64,000 nt of DNA, taken from NCBI RefSeq assembly GCF_022682495.2, contig NC_071396.1, positions 23,123,735-23,187,734 of the forward strand, in the 5' to 3' direction. Origin of the DNA: Desmodus rotundus (taxonomy: Eukaryota; Chordata; Mammalia; Chiroptera; Phyllostomidae). The notes beneath the pieces were generated by a model. That model made no database searches. It saw only the letters and a program-made list of their open reading frames with translations, and was not told where the DNA came from. Position numbers and translations under genes: made by a program. Shown here one piece after another: positions 30,717-40,787 of this stretch; position 1 is the stretch's first letter, and each line of letters starts with the position of its first letter.

Positions 30717-31260
30717 ATTCCGATTTCAAATTCTTCATACACAACACATACACTTCCTCACACACCACCCCTGGAAGTTTTCAGAAGTTTTTCTTTATTC
30801 CCAGTAATCCTAAATGATGGTATGATATATTTCTTTTAAGAAATTCATTATTAGGGCAGCCCTCTGTCCTCTTTCAACTTAATCTCCTGCCCTCCTGTTC
30901 TGGAAGATTCCTTCTTCGATGTCATGGCTTTGACCCTTTCTCCACCACCTTCCCGGCGCACTCTCTCTACAGCTTCTCTGCAGCAGGCGCTGGAACTCCT
31001 GGACCGCATCTCTGCTCTTCTCTGCTTCCCCAGCCGTGGCTTCGTCTGCGCTGCCCGGTTTCAGTTCTTTGCAATCTTTCCTCAACTTTGTCCTTCAATC
31101 TTGCCAATGAAGTTTTTATATTCATAGTCAATTTCTTATATCCTAGTTTTACTTTGTTTTCTGCCTCCTGCATTATCTGTTTCTTTGGGACTCTTTTTTT
31201 CTATTTATTTTCTTTTATCTCCCTCTCTGATACCGAAGGTTGCCCTCAATTGTGGTTCAT
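30717..31260 (-). mobile_element. L1/HAL1-like ORF1 5' part, antisense (tentative)
   Basis: The minus strand encodes a lysine/glutamate-rich, coiled-coil-like stretch (frames 30967-31173 and 30879-31085, shifted relative to each other). This is the character of the N-terminal half of a LINE ORF1 protein. It would pair with 29535-30060 as one element split by the LTR-like block. I cannot exclude a decayed processed copy of a cellular coiled-coil gene. Confidence 0.35.
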
Positions 31261-31406
31261 ATTAAAAACTCAGACAACAAAGAGCTGAGTGCAAGCTGCG
31301 TGTGTGTGGAAGAGCTCAAGCAGTAGGTGTCTCCATGGGGTGGTTGATGCTAATCCATGTTTTCCAATGACAGGGACCCCAAATGTAAGCAGCCAACTTT
31401 CTAGAG

Positions 31407-31620
31407 CACAGGCAGCAAACACAAGAGCCGCAGGCTGAATCTGGCCCTCCACCTTGTTTTATCCGGCCTGGCACCTTGTTTCTACCAGGCAGCAGCGCCG
31501 AGATCTCGCTTAACTGTTAAGGAGTAGTCACATTTACACAGTCCTCAAACTACATTCGGCCCTTTGAAGGCAACCACAAGGCTGATGTGGCCCCTGATGA
31601 GAATGAGTTTGACCCCCCTG
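31407..31620 (-). mobile_element. hAT-type MITE (214 bp)
   Basis: The right end reversed reads CAGGGGGGTCAAACTCATTC and the left end CACAGGCAGCAAAC, worn copies of a CAGGGGTGTCAAACTC terminal repeat. Interior GGGGCCACATCAGCC, GGTTGCCTTCAAAGGGCCGA and TTAACAGTTAAG match a non-autonomous hAT I recall from bat genomes. The flanking octamers TTCTAGAG (31399-31406) and CTCTATAG (31621-31628) agree at 6 of 8 positions, as expected for an aged hAT 8-bp duplication. Confidence 0.65.
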
Positions 31621-31628
31621 CTCTATAG

Positions 31629-32204
31629 AGAGGTCTTTCCCTTTGTTCTCCTACCTAGACAGGGCAGGGGGGTCAGAGTGCAGGTCTGGCTGCCGGCCTT
31701 CAGGAAGGACCCAAGCAAGGTTTCACCTTAAATCTTCTCCCCCACCGCAGCCTTGCCACGCCCCCTTTCCAAGGTGGACAGAGAGGAGGTGTGAGGATTT
31801 GACTGCATTGAACACAAACCTCACAGAAGCCCCACTCCATACCTCACCCTCGTTTTCTGTGGGGCTTTCTAGTTTCCCAGTCCTGAGACATTTTTAGGAC
31901 TTGGACAGATCGTTGCATTTCACATGTATAAGTGATTTTATAAAGATGTTAATTTTTCAGCACTTCCACAGATACTTAAGCTAAATCTCCTTCTATTCCA
32001 CTAAGTCAGTAACTGCCTTATTTCTTATCCTGAAAAAAATTGGTTGGAACTTCTTATTGGCTATTGTTGATTTTTCCAGCCTCTTTTCTTCTTACAAGCT
32101 GTACTTCTTTCTTTTAGAGTTTGGGACGGTGAGAAAATTGGCTCTGTGGTCAATTTTGGCTGCCTGTTTTCCAGCTCTGTCCTGAGAATCAGCCAAAACT
32201 CTGC
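31629..32204. other. No gene seen
   Basis: Unassigned. AT-rich from about 31900 (TTATAAAGATGTTAATTTTT). No exon recognised. Confidence 0.4.
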
Positions 32205-32358
32205 AATTTATCAACAGTGGGGTCTCAGGCTAATTTTCTGGCGCACAAAGCCTCGGCTCCTTCAGCTGTAAAACTGTGAGACCGATGCCTGTCTTTCCCG
32301 GCCACAGTCCTCTTCTGGGGGTTAAATGAAATGATGTAGATAAAAGTCCTCTGCCATC
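32205..32358 (+). repeat. MIR SINE
   Basis: Sense MIR: CTCTGCAATTTATCAACAGT, GGGGTCTCAGGCTAATTTTC, AGCCTCGGCTCCTTCAGCTG, TAAAACTGTGAGACCGATGC, GGGGGTTAAATGAAATGATG. The last part is the GATTAAATGAGATAATG block near the 3' end. Confidence 0.65.
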
Positions 32359-32369
32359 CTAAGGAATCC

Positions 32370-33250
32370 ACTAAAAAAAACTGTAAGAACTAATAAGTTC
32401 AGCAAGGTTGAAGGGTACAAGATCAATTTACCAAAATCTATTGTGTTTCTATGCATTAGTAACAAATAACCCAAAGGTAAAATTAAGAAAACATTTCTTA
32501 TAATAGCATAAAAAGAAAAGAAATTTTAGGAATCAATTTAATAAAAAGAAGAGCAAAACACGTGTGCTGAAAACTGCAAAACATTGTTGAAAGGAATTAT
32601 CTAAAGAGAAGGAAGGGCAGCCATGGCCATGGACTGGAAGGGCTGATACTGTTAGGGTGGCTATGTTCCCCAGATTCACCTGCAGGTTCAACCCAATCCC
32701 TACCAAAATCCCAACTGGACTTTTTGTGGAAATTGACCAGCTGATATTAGAATTTGGGTGGAAATGCAAGGGATTCAAAATAACCGAAAATACTAGTTAA
32801 AAAGAATACAGTAGAAGGATTCACACTTTCTGATTTCAAATTTCGCCACAAAGTTACAGTAACCAAGACTGGTACTGACATAATAATAGGCATAGACATC
32901 AATAGAATAGAACTGAGGGCCTAGGAATAAATGACCATTTATAGTCAATTTGATTTTTGGAAAGTGGGCCAAGACCACTCAATGGAGAAAGGATAAACTT
33001 TTCAACAAATAGTTCAGGGACAGCCATCTCTACACATGCAAAAGAATAAAATTGTACCTCTTTTTCTACATCACACACAAACTAACTGAAAATAGATTCT
33101 AGACCTAATGGTAAGTGCTAAAACCATAAAACTCTTAGCTGAAAATATGCGAGTAAATCTTTGTGGCTTTGGATAAGGCAACACTCTCTTAGAATTGACA
33201 CCAAAAGCACAAGCAAAAAAAGAAAATAATAGATAAATTGGACTTCAAGA
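32370..33250 (+). mobile_element. L1 ORF2 fragment (RT C-terminal side), first part
   Basis: Sense L1: AGTTCAGCAAGGTTGAAGGG, TCTATTGTGTTTCTATGCAT, CATGGACTGGAAGGGCTGAT, AATCCCTACCAAAATCCCAA, CAATGGAGAAAGGATAAACT and AAGCACAAGCAAAAAAAGAA follow the ORF2 order after the YADD region. Frameshifts and stops are throughout. It is interrupted at 33251 by a hAT MITE and resumes at 33525. Confidence 0.8.
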
Positions 33251-33516
33251 CAGTTAAGCACATTGGTGCGCCACGAGATTTTTTAAAACATGCACTCCCT
33301 CACTATTTAATCAGGGGCGCTGACCTCTTTTCCCTTAGACTGTCAAATAAAAAAAAAACGACAACAGCCAACACAACAATAGCTGCCAGGTGTGAATGAA
33401 TCAAAATTATACCTTTTTTTTTGGTCAAATTGGCAAAAACTGTATTTCTGGTATGCTGCAAAATTTTAGTAATTAGTTTATGTGTGCCGTGAGACGAAAA
33501 GCATTGTACATCGCTG
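33251..33516 (-). mobile_element. hAT-type MITE nested in L1 (266 bp)
   Basis: On the minus strand it begins near CAGCGATGTACAATGC, continues TTTTCGTCTCACGGCACACA, TAAACTAATTACTAAAATTT and CTAAGGGAAAAGAGGTCAGC, and ends TCTCGTGGCGCACCAATGTG. It matches a non-autonomous element I recall from bats (CAGTG..TTCAACC ends, TCTCATGGCACACATAAACT). Possible flanking octamers CTTCAAGA (33243-33250) and CTATGAGG (33517-33524) agree only at 4 of 8. The L1 match stops and restarts exactly here. Confidence 0.7.
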
Positions 33517-33524
33517 CTATGAGG

Positions 33525-34432
33525 GATGGGCATCCAGAACATATAAAGAACTCTTACCACTCAGTAATAAAAAGACAACACCGTAAAAACGGGGCAAAGG
33601 ACAGAAATAAACAATACTCCAAAAAGGATATGCAAACAGTCAACAAACATACAAGAAGCTACTCAACATCTTTAGTCATTACGAACATGCCAGTCCAGAA
33701 AGCACAGCACAAGCCGCCTCCCACCCGCACCAGCACGAGCTGGTGAGGGGGTGGGGGTGGGAGCGCTGCACAGGGCCCGAGGGAGGCACCACGGAGCCGC
33801 CACTTTGACCAACGGTCTGGCTGTTTCCCAAAATGGTGAACATACTTACGGTCCAGCAATTCTACTCCTGGGTATAGAGCCAAGAGAAATGGAAACGCAC
33901 AGCCACAAAAAAGCTTGTACACCGCTGTGTGTAGCAACATGGCTCAGAACAGCCAAAATGCAGAGACAAGCCCGATGCTCGACAGATGCCTGGACAAATA
34001 AAACGTGTTGCATTCATGAAAATGGAATATCATTCAGCAATGCAAAGGAATAAAGGACCAATACATGCTACGACATGGAGAACCTCGAAAACATTATGCA
34101 CTTCAGTGAAAAAAGCTGGTCACAAAAGGCCCTTTACTGTGATGTGATGTCCAAAGCAGGCGAATCGACAGAGACAGGAAGTAGGTCGGTGGCCAGCTAA
34201 GTCTGGGATGAGGGTTCAGGTGGGTAACAGGAAGTGGCTGCTTACAAACGGAGAGTTTCTTTTCAGGGTGACAAAATTTCTGAAATTAGATTGTGATGGT
34301 CATCGCACCACTCTGAGAATTTATGAAAACCACGGAATTGTACACGTTACATGAGTGAGGAATGAATTCTATGTCATGATCTAATGAATCCTATTTTTAT
34401 GAATTGCATGTCAACAAAACTTTTTAAAAAGT
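33525..34432 (+). mobile_element. L1 ORF2 end and 3' UTR, second part
   Basis: Continuation of the L1: CATCCAGAACATATAAAGAA, CAGCAATTCTACTCCTGGGT, AAGCTTGTACACCGCTGTGT, ACATGCTACGACATGGAGAA and CCTCGAAAACATTATGCACT. The 3' UTR is TGAAATTAGATTGTGATGGT then GAATTGTACACGTTACATGA. The end lies at about 34430. 33715-33800 is GC-rich and more diverged than the rest. Confidence 0.75.
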
Positions 34433-35535
34433 AGTTGGCCAACTGTACAATTGAATGAAAACCAAATGAAATTAAATGAAAACAAATCCAATTTTGAAAA
34501 ACTTCCTACTATCGGTAGTAAAACAACATAAACGTTAGGACCTTTCAATCACTATTCTTACTCTTTTTTGGCAATTATTTTTCAGCCGCTCAATAGGTTG
34601 CTGTGCAGAAATACAATTTCAAAAATGAAATCAAGTGCTCCTGAGGAAGCTGCCTAAATGCAGGAAGGCTACAATTTGGGGGGTCACCAGCCTATGTGGC
34701 CCCCACACAAGCTCCCGTTTGAACCAAATTGGACGTCTTTAGGGGCCCAAGAGAACTCTCAGCCGAGTGGAATAGCATTGCTTCACATCTCAGAAATCAA
34801 AGGCTCAGGTTCCACTAAAAATGCTGTTCGTGAAGCCACTTAACATTAAACTTTCAGCTCAATTTCCTGAAGCACCATCAGAAGCACAAGATGGAAAAGG
34901 TAATCATTCTTCTAGTGTCGCTGCAATAACTGGCTGGAAGCGCCTGCTGTTTCTGAATTCACCCTGTGAGCCCGAAAGTGTCTTGCAATAAGCGTCCCTA
35001 CTTGATTAAAATTTGATTATAAGCCGGGAGCCGGCTGGGCCGCGCTGAGGAGTGGGCCGCCGCGTGCCCTCGGCACGGCCTGTGCTGCAATCTTTTCGGC
35101 TGCGATCTTTTTTGGAAATGCAGGCGAACAAAACCAGAAAAAGTCCCCTTTCTTCAAGAACATTCAGAGATAACCTCAGGATGTTTGGTATTCCTGCTTC
35201 CAGTTAGGTGGATGTATGTAGGTGTGAAAGGTGTATTATTTTACAAAAATAAACTAATTCTATAAATACAGCCTCATGGCTGGTATTCCCTTAGCAATAT
35301 GTTATGAAAACTCTTTGATATCACTTAATATGGATTTGGTGCTTGCAAGGTGTACTGATTCTTTGTTTTACCAATCTCCTCTGGTTGAATATTTAAGATC
35401 TCAGTTGGGTTTGTTTATTTACCATAACGAACAAGTCTTCAGTGGTGCACCCCAAAATCTTGTGCTGGAATCAGACATAGAAACCTGGGCTACTGATGGG
35501 TCAGGAATTTGGGTCAGAGGTCTGATAAACAGGCA
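34433..35535. other. No gene seen; conserved-looking AT-rich DNA with a GC-rich core
   Basis: Non-repetitive. 34930-35110 joins TTGATTAAAATTTGATTATA to a GC- and CpG-rich core (CGGGAGCCGGCTGGGCCGCG, GGCCGCCGCGTGCCCTCGG) and then TGCGATCTTTTTTGGAAATG. Such a small CpG-rich core inside AT-rich DNA is typical of some developmental enhancers or a small unmethylated element. The 35276-35539 plus frame (87 codons, Met-Ala-Gly-Ile start) is open but has no recognised domain. Confidence 0.3.
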
Positions 35536-35539
35536 CTGA

Positions 35540-35665
35540 ATAACATTCATTGAGAGCCAAGTGTATTTCAAACACTTTCTAAAAGACAACATCCCAACCT
35601 CTCACTTCGCAGAAAAGGAAACTGAGGCCCAGAGTAAACAGCCAAGCTCACCTTCTTATCTGACA
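35540..35665 (-). repeat. MIR-type SINE fragment
   Basis: ATAACATTCATTGAGAGCCA, AGTGTATTTCAAACACTTTC, then CTTCGCAGAAAAGGAAACTG and AGGCCCAGAGTAAAC match the antisense MIR/MIR3 order. Confidence 0.6.
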
Positions 35666-37177
35666 CTAGATCTTGGAGAAAGAACAAAGGCATAAGAGCC
35701 TCAGGCAGGTAGGGAAGGGAGAAGACCCCAGGTCCTCTAAGCAGCTGTGACCCTGAAGCCACTCTGTGACTTGCCTGGGAACACTTGGCTACCAGCACTC
35801 CTGAGAGCCTCAGCCCCCTCCCAAGGCCCCAGGATGGGCCCTTGCAAAGTGTTCACATGCTCATAGGGTTTGGTAAAGTTTTCCAAATAAAGATAATTTT
35901 TGCTTCTTTTCTTAAGGAGGATCCCCATAATTGTTTTCTGCCTCAAGCATCACAAACTTCATAGAGGTGCAAGAGGTGAGATTCTCCACCCAACAGTGTG
36001 CGGGGCCGGCAGGCCCTTGGGAGTTGGTTGGGCTGCCAGAGGGGCCCTGGGTTCAAATCCTGCCCGTCCACATCGCAGGCCGAGGCTCACTGCTCGTCAC
36101 ACATCCACAAAGGGGCAGCGCTCAGACGTGGGTTCTGGTTCCCTCTGCACTTCACACCCAGATATGAGGGCGGACGCTTGTGCCTTTGGAAAGAGCCCAA
36201 ACTGCCACTGCACCCCATTTCCCCAAGAGCATCAGGCTCCTCCTGCTCCTGAATTCAATAGTAAATTATGACAGAGAAAAAGGTTAAGCAAAAAGAGTTT
36301 TTAATATCACCACATCACCAGAACTCCTGGCTGGTAGGTGCTGCTCGCAGAGGGCCGGCCTCCGCAGGCTATTCCCTCGAGATGTGCAGACAGTTCAGTG
36401 ACACAGACATTTCGATGATGCTCCTTAATTAGCCTTGAAAAAGTTGCCCTTTTCTCTTCCTGTAAAGGAGATTGTCAGAGATTGTTCAAGAAAAGATTTA
36501 GCCCAAGATTTCTGAATTCAAATAAAAGTAATTGCAGTTGACCCATTTGAAAACGTAGAGATTCTGTTTTGTGACCAACGTGCATTCCCTGTATTTTAAG
36601 CGTTTGCTTCTCGTCTAAGAGTACACCTACTTCTGGTGTAGCTGCACCTCCTCACCCTCCTTCCGCCCGTACTCCTGTTTGGCCGAGCACTGAACTAGGG
36701 GTTCGATGGCCCTTTGACCTGCAGTTTGCAGCAGGTCTCGGCTGGCTGGCCGAGCTTCTCCAGGGTCATGGAGGCAGAGAGTTCTGCCCTACCCCACGGG
36801 ACGCCCCTTGTGAAAGGGGGGACTGCAGTCAGTAGCTGTAGGGAGGCTGTTCCCTAATGCAGCCCAAGGACAATCCCTTCAGGTGTGTGCAGTAAGACAA
36901 AGGCCCGCTTTGTCATCGCTGTCCTCTCATGGGACCTGGTGGCTGGACATTAGCCAGGCAAATGCACAGTGTGAAGTTGCTGCCAGGGTGGGTTGGGGCC
37001 CAAACTGGACCCCAGGGGGCAGTGGCTGGGCTCCTGCTCCACAGGCGGAACCACGGGGCAGGCAGCCACACATGGTGCCAATGGTGGCACCAGGAGGGGC
37101 ATCATGCAGTAGTGGAACGTACGGCCACAGACGAGAGAGGAGCCAGGGGTCTGGTTGCTCACCCAGCGGGGCCAGCA
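35666..37177. other. No gene seen; AT-rich block at 36250-36600
   Basis: A tiny MIR-like piece may be at about 36045-36075 (CCTGGGTTCAAATCCTGCCC). 36250-36600 is non-repetitive, with CTCCTTAATTAGCC and AAATAAAAGTAATTGCAG cores, and may be conserved non-coding. 36,880-37,170 has overlapping frames on both strands without support. Confidence 0.35.
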
Positions 37178-37260
37178 CACAAGGGAACCCAAGCTCAAGG
37201 TCACACAGCTGGGAAGCTGCAGCTGAGGTTCAAACCAGGTTTCCGGGTCTCCAAAGCCAA
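37178..37260 (-). repeat. MIR SINE fragment
   Basis: CTCAAGGTCACACAGCTGGG, AGCTGCAGCTGAGGTTCAAA and CCAGGTTTCCGGGTCTCCAA match the antisense MIR core and tRNA head (AAGGTCACACAGCTAG, GATTCGAACCCAGG). Confidence 0.65.
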
Positions 37261-37557
37261 CCTGGGCCGCCGCCTCCTTCAGCAACATGAGGGTTCATAT
37301 TCCCTGATGGAGGTCACAAGCCGAACACACGTGATGCGATGAGAAAACATGAAGGTTTGCAGATGACGGGGTCCAGGGGAGGGAGAGCTGGGGGGTTGAA
37401 GGAGTTGACGAAGGTGGTTTGGAATGAGCTGGAAAGAACCTCCTTTCCCTCATAAGAACTCTGGCCATCCTCAGGGGGCAGGTGCGGGAGTCACAGACGA
37501 CCCGATGCAAGAGCCCCTGCTCATGGAAATGAGCCGGGGCAAAGACCGTACAGTTGT

Positions 37558-37912
37558 GTCCCGGGGCTGCTGTACCAGGCGCCACACTAGGGGGAAGGGG
37601 GCGGGGCTTCAACAGCAAACAGGTATTGTCTCGCAGTCCTGGAGGCCTGAAGTCCAAGATCAAGGTGTCAGCGGAGTTGTTTTCTTCTGAGCCTCTCCTT
37701 TGCTGGCAGATGACTTTCTTCTCCCCAGGTCCTCACATGTCCTCCCTCTGCGTGAGTCCTAATCTCCTCTTAGAAGGACCCCGGGCAGCTGGATTAGCCC
37801 TAATGACCTCATTTTAACTGTGTCGCCTCTTCACCTCTTCGAAGATCCTTTCTCCAAACAGCCGCATTCTGAGGTTGGGCCTGCTGCCTATGAATTTGCG
37901 GGAACAGCATCC
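37558..37912 (-). mobile_element. MLT1 solo LTR (ERVL-MaLR), antisense
   Basis: Clear antisense MLT1A-like LTR: CGGGGCTGCTGTACCAGGCG, TCTCGCAGTCCTGGAGGCCT, GAAGTCCAAGATCAAGGTGT, GCGTGAGTCCTAATCTCCTC, GGATTAGCCCTAATGACCTC, ATTTTAACTGTGTCGCCTCT and CCGCATTCTGAGGTTGGGCC, ending with a CTATGAATTTGCGGG block. No internal retroviral part adjoins it. Confidence 0.8.
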
Positions 37913-38639
37913 CTCTGACAGTGGCAGCTGCTCTGTAATGCTGAGGAGTTGTGGTGGGGGCACTGGGGGCGGGGGGTGCCAAGGGCTGCTGCTCTTCCGT
38001 TAACCCTTTCCCCACCAGGGCTTCCACCCGTGTCCTGAGCCCCCCTCCTGCAAACACGGGGGCGGTGGTGGTCCAAGCCCCAGGCCTCACCCAGGCCCTG
38101 GCTCATCCCAGCTCAGCTTGCATGGGCTCCATGCTGCTGGCAGGAGACACAGTGTGACCTTCGGGGTGTGGAGCCTCCTAGACAGACAGGCAGCAGGCTG
38201 TGCTTTCTGGGAGAGCTGGGTTTTCCCAGGGGCTGGGGGTGGGCAGGAGGAGCCCAGGGCAGGCTGACGTCCAGCATGAGAGGCACTCTCACATTGCCTC
38301 CTTCGATTGATCTGCAGTACAGCGTGGGGAGTTCGTTAGGTCCGACCCGCCCACCTGCCGAGTGTTCACAGATGGGCAAGGAGAGCCCAGCAAGGGCGTT
38401 CGCCCCGGTCTCACAGCCTCAAATGCGACAGAGCTAAACAATTAGGCTTAAGGAGCCTGAGCACAAAGCCACGTGTCCATTCTAGCAGCACTAATCAGAG
38501 CAAATCCGGAATGGGTTGTGTGGGATCTGACTCTTGGAACTTTCTCTCCTCCAAACACGCGGTACCCCAAGCTGTTCACCTTGCCCAGCACCCCACACGT
38601 GTGTGGCAGTGCCTCTTCCCAGCCCACTCACGCTGCCCC
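37913..38639. other. No gene seen
   Basis: GC-rich, unassigned. Opposed frames of 70-93 codons without support. Confidence 0.4.
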
Positions 38640-38850
38640 CTGTCTGCCACCCACATTCAGACTCAGCGTGGGAGGTCCCCTTTCCTCCTGCAGCAGCTTG
38701 TTCAAATGTCCTCTGTGACACTATCACCTGTTGATGAAAGCCTTGCCACCGGCTGTTGGGTGCTGGGAGCTGGTGTGGGGTTTTGCTCGTCTCTCTGGCG
38801 TCAGAGGGTAGCCCAGTGCCTGGTGCAGAGAGGGAGCTCAGAGAGAGAGT
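38640..38850 (+). repeat. Possible L2 LINE 3' end
   Basis: GTGACACTATCACCTGTTGA then CGTCTCTCTGGCGTCAGAGG and GTAGCCCAGTGCCTGGTGCA recall the L2 tail (GTCTGTCTCCCCCACTAG, GCACAGTGCCTGGCACATAG). Diverged. The longest open frame of the window (38491-39315, minus, 274 codons) runs across this repeat. Confidence 0.4.
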
Positions 38851-39356
38851 GGACCTGGGCTGTGGACCCTGGGCCTCCTTTGACCCAGAGCTTTCCGTGT
38901 CACCTGGGCCCCCCGCTGGGCCTTGCTGAAGAATTCCAAGCAGTACCCCCAGATCCGCTCCCTGCCCACAGCCCCACACCGGCCTCTTCCCTCTACCACA
39001 TGCTCGCTTTGCCTTCTCGGTCCCACACTCCTGGTGACACTGTTCCTGCCCCCCCTGGCCCGTCACCCTCCACTTCTCCAGTCCTGGGCGTGCTGACGGG
39101 CTGTGAGAAACCATGATTCTAGGCTTATTCACGCCATGATATGATTTGAGGTCCCCGAAGGAAGTCTCCTTTCGCAAATTAACTTTCAACAACAGCCACC
39201 CTGTTAGGGAAAGAAGGAGGCCCTTCCAAGCGGGTTTCCCCACCAGTGAGATGGCCCCCACAAAAACAGTAGGCCTATGACCAACAAGCTCCGGGACAGA
39301 TCCAGGGTTTGCCATACACTGTTAGGACAGAGTGGTGGGTCATACAGCATATGCGG
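38851..39356. other. No gene seen
   Basis: GC-rich and pyrimidine-rich on plus. Open on the minus strand to 39315 but with low-complexity Gly/Gln/Ser-rich translation and no domain. Confidence 0.4.
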
Positions 39357-39357
39357 T

Positions 39358-39448
39358 GTGCTCTCACCTCTGCATGCACATACACGCACATGCATGTGTA
39401 CACATGCACATGTGTGTGCACACATACACGCAAGCACACACGTACATA
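39358..39448. repeat. CA/TG-rich low-complexity repeat
   Basis: CATGCACATACACGCACATG, CATGTGTACACATGCACATG and further CACACATACACGCAAGC units. Alternating purine-pyrimidine sequence. Confidence 0.8.
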
Positions 39449-39589
39449 GAAGGTGACTGGAAAGTAAGTAGTCCAGAGCGCCATCAGGGCGATTTCTCAG
39501 TGGAGGGATTTCAGCTCATATTAGCAGTTTAAAACCCGCCCTGTTTAAGGGGATAGCAGCTCTGCGAAGTGCCTCGTCATAATAACATT

Positions 39590-39880
39590 TTTTTAAAAAC
39601 TTCTCTGTGCTCTAAATTTTCTGTGGAGGATACGTATATTGCAATGAGATACAAAACAATATAAAGTTACTTTTTAAATCTCAAGATAAAGATATTTTAA
39701 TGTACGCCTTTTGTAGATGTTAAAACTTAGAATCTAAACAAGCTCTCCAAAAGTTATGTTCCTAGGACTGGACTTCAGAAGTAGCGAGGTTAAAGGCTAT
39801 AGGAGTCTCATTTGCTTCACCATTTTCCAACATTTCGCTGGTTGCACAGTGGGAAAGCAGGAAGGAAAGGTAAATGTCTC
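39590..39880. repeat. Possible L1ME-type scraps
   Basis: TGTGCTCTAAATTTTCTGTG..TTGCAATGAGATACAAAACA recalls an L1ME 3' UTR. CCTAGGACTGGACTTCAGAA, GTTAAAGGCTATAGGAGTC and TTTCGCTGGTTGCACAG recall antisense L1ME. Both matches are loose. Confidence 0.35.
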
Positions 39881-40477
39881 CACGTGACCAGGCACCCTCC
39901 CACGGCCCCTCTCTGGGGCGGGTGTGCCTCTGGGACTTGCACCGATCAGCCCTGGAGTCTCCGTGTGGCAATGTCACCGTGTGGGCTCCCTGAAAGCACC
40001 ATTAGGTGCCTCCCTAATGGTGGAGACCCCCAGAGAGCCACTCCTGGCCCCCTGTCTCCCATCCTCTTGGGTGGGGACCCTTGACCCAGCCAACAGCCCC
40101 CTACTATAGAGTATAACAAGATCGCCCAAGCCCTACCACGTCGTACAGTTTCCCCTCAACCCAGCGGAGACGGATCCCCAAACTCGGACTGGCCGGCTGC
40201 CCCATGGCCCTGCACCCTCTCTCTACTGATTTCTCTCCACCCTCTTCTCCCCTGCTTGGAGCACACAGGGGCAGAGTCCAGCTGGCAATGGGACTCTGTT
40301 CCTGGGGAGGGTGCCTGCGGCCCTGTACTTGGGGTAGGGGATGCTGCCAAGCCCTGCACCCTGGGACATGTTGTGTTTTCTTTATTAGGGTGCTGGACCA
40401 GTTGCCCCAGGCCTGCACACTCTTTGCGGACTACCCAGCCATCTCCCATTCTGGCAGGAAGCCCCAATCTTGAGAAG
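39881..40477. other. No gene seen
   Basis: GC-rich, unassigned. Overlapping frames on both strands at 40104-40537 cancel as evidence. Confidence 0.4.
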
Positions 40478-40479
40478 TA

Positions 40480-40785
40480 CCATATTTTGCTGTGTATAAT
40501 GCACAATTTTTTGCCCAAATTTTTGCTGGAAAAATAAGGATGTGCAGTATACGTGGGTGGTGCCTGAAATACTTTGTATCTGTTCTTGTATTTTGTAATT
40601 ATTTGTTACATAAAATTTCTTGTACCATAGTATGTTCAAAACTAAAAGCTAAAATTCCCTTATAATACAAAAACAAGTATCTAAATATAAATAAATAAGT
40701 GAATTAAAAATTAAAGCGAAAGATTTTTTTCCCTGAAAGTTTGGGCCAAAAACGTGGGGTGCGCATTATACACGACAAAATACGG
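40480..40785. mobile_element. TA-flanked MITE (306 bp), Tc1/mariner superfamily
   Basis: Left end CCATATTTTGCTGTGTATAA then TGCAC. The right end reversed is CCGTATTTTGTCGTGTATAA then TGCGCAC. The terminal inverted repeats match at about 21 of 24 positions. TA flanks both ends (40478-40479 and 40786-40787). The interior is AT-rich with no transposase frame. The good match of the arms suggests a younger age than the other DNA elements here. Confidence 0.75.
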
Positions 40786-40787
40786 TA

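Noticed and set aside
38491..39315. Longest open frame, minus strand, 274 codons
   Set aside because: GC-rich and stop-poor region, overlapping a 201-codon frame on the other strand and an L2-like tail; low-complexity translation with no domain, splice site or start context.
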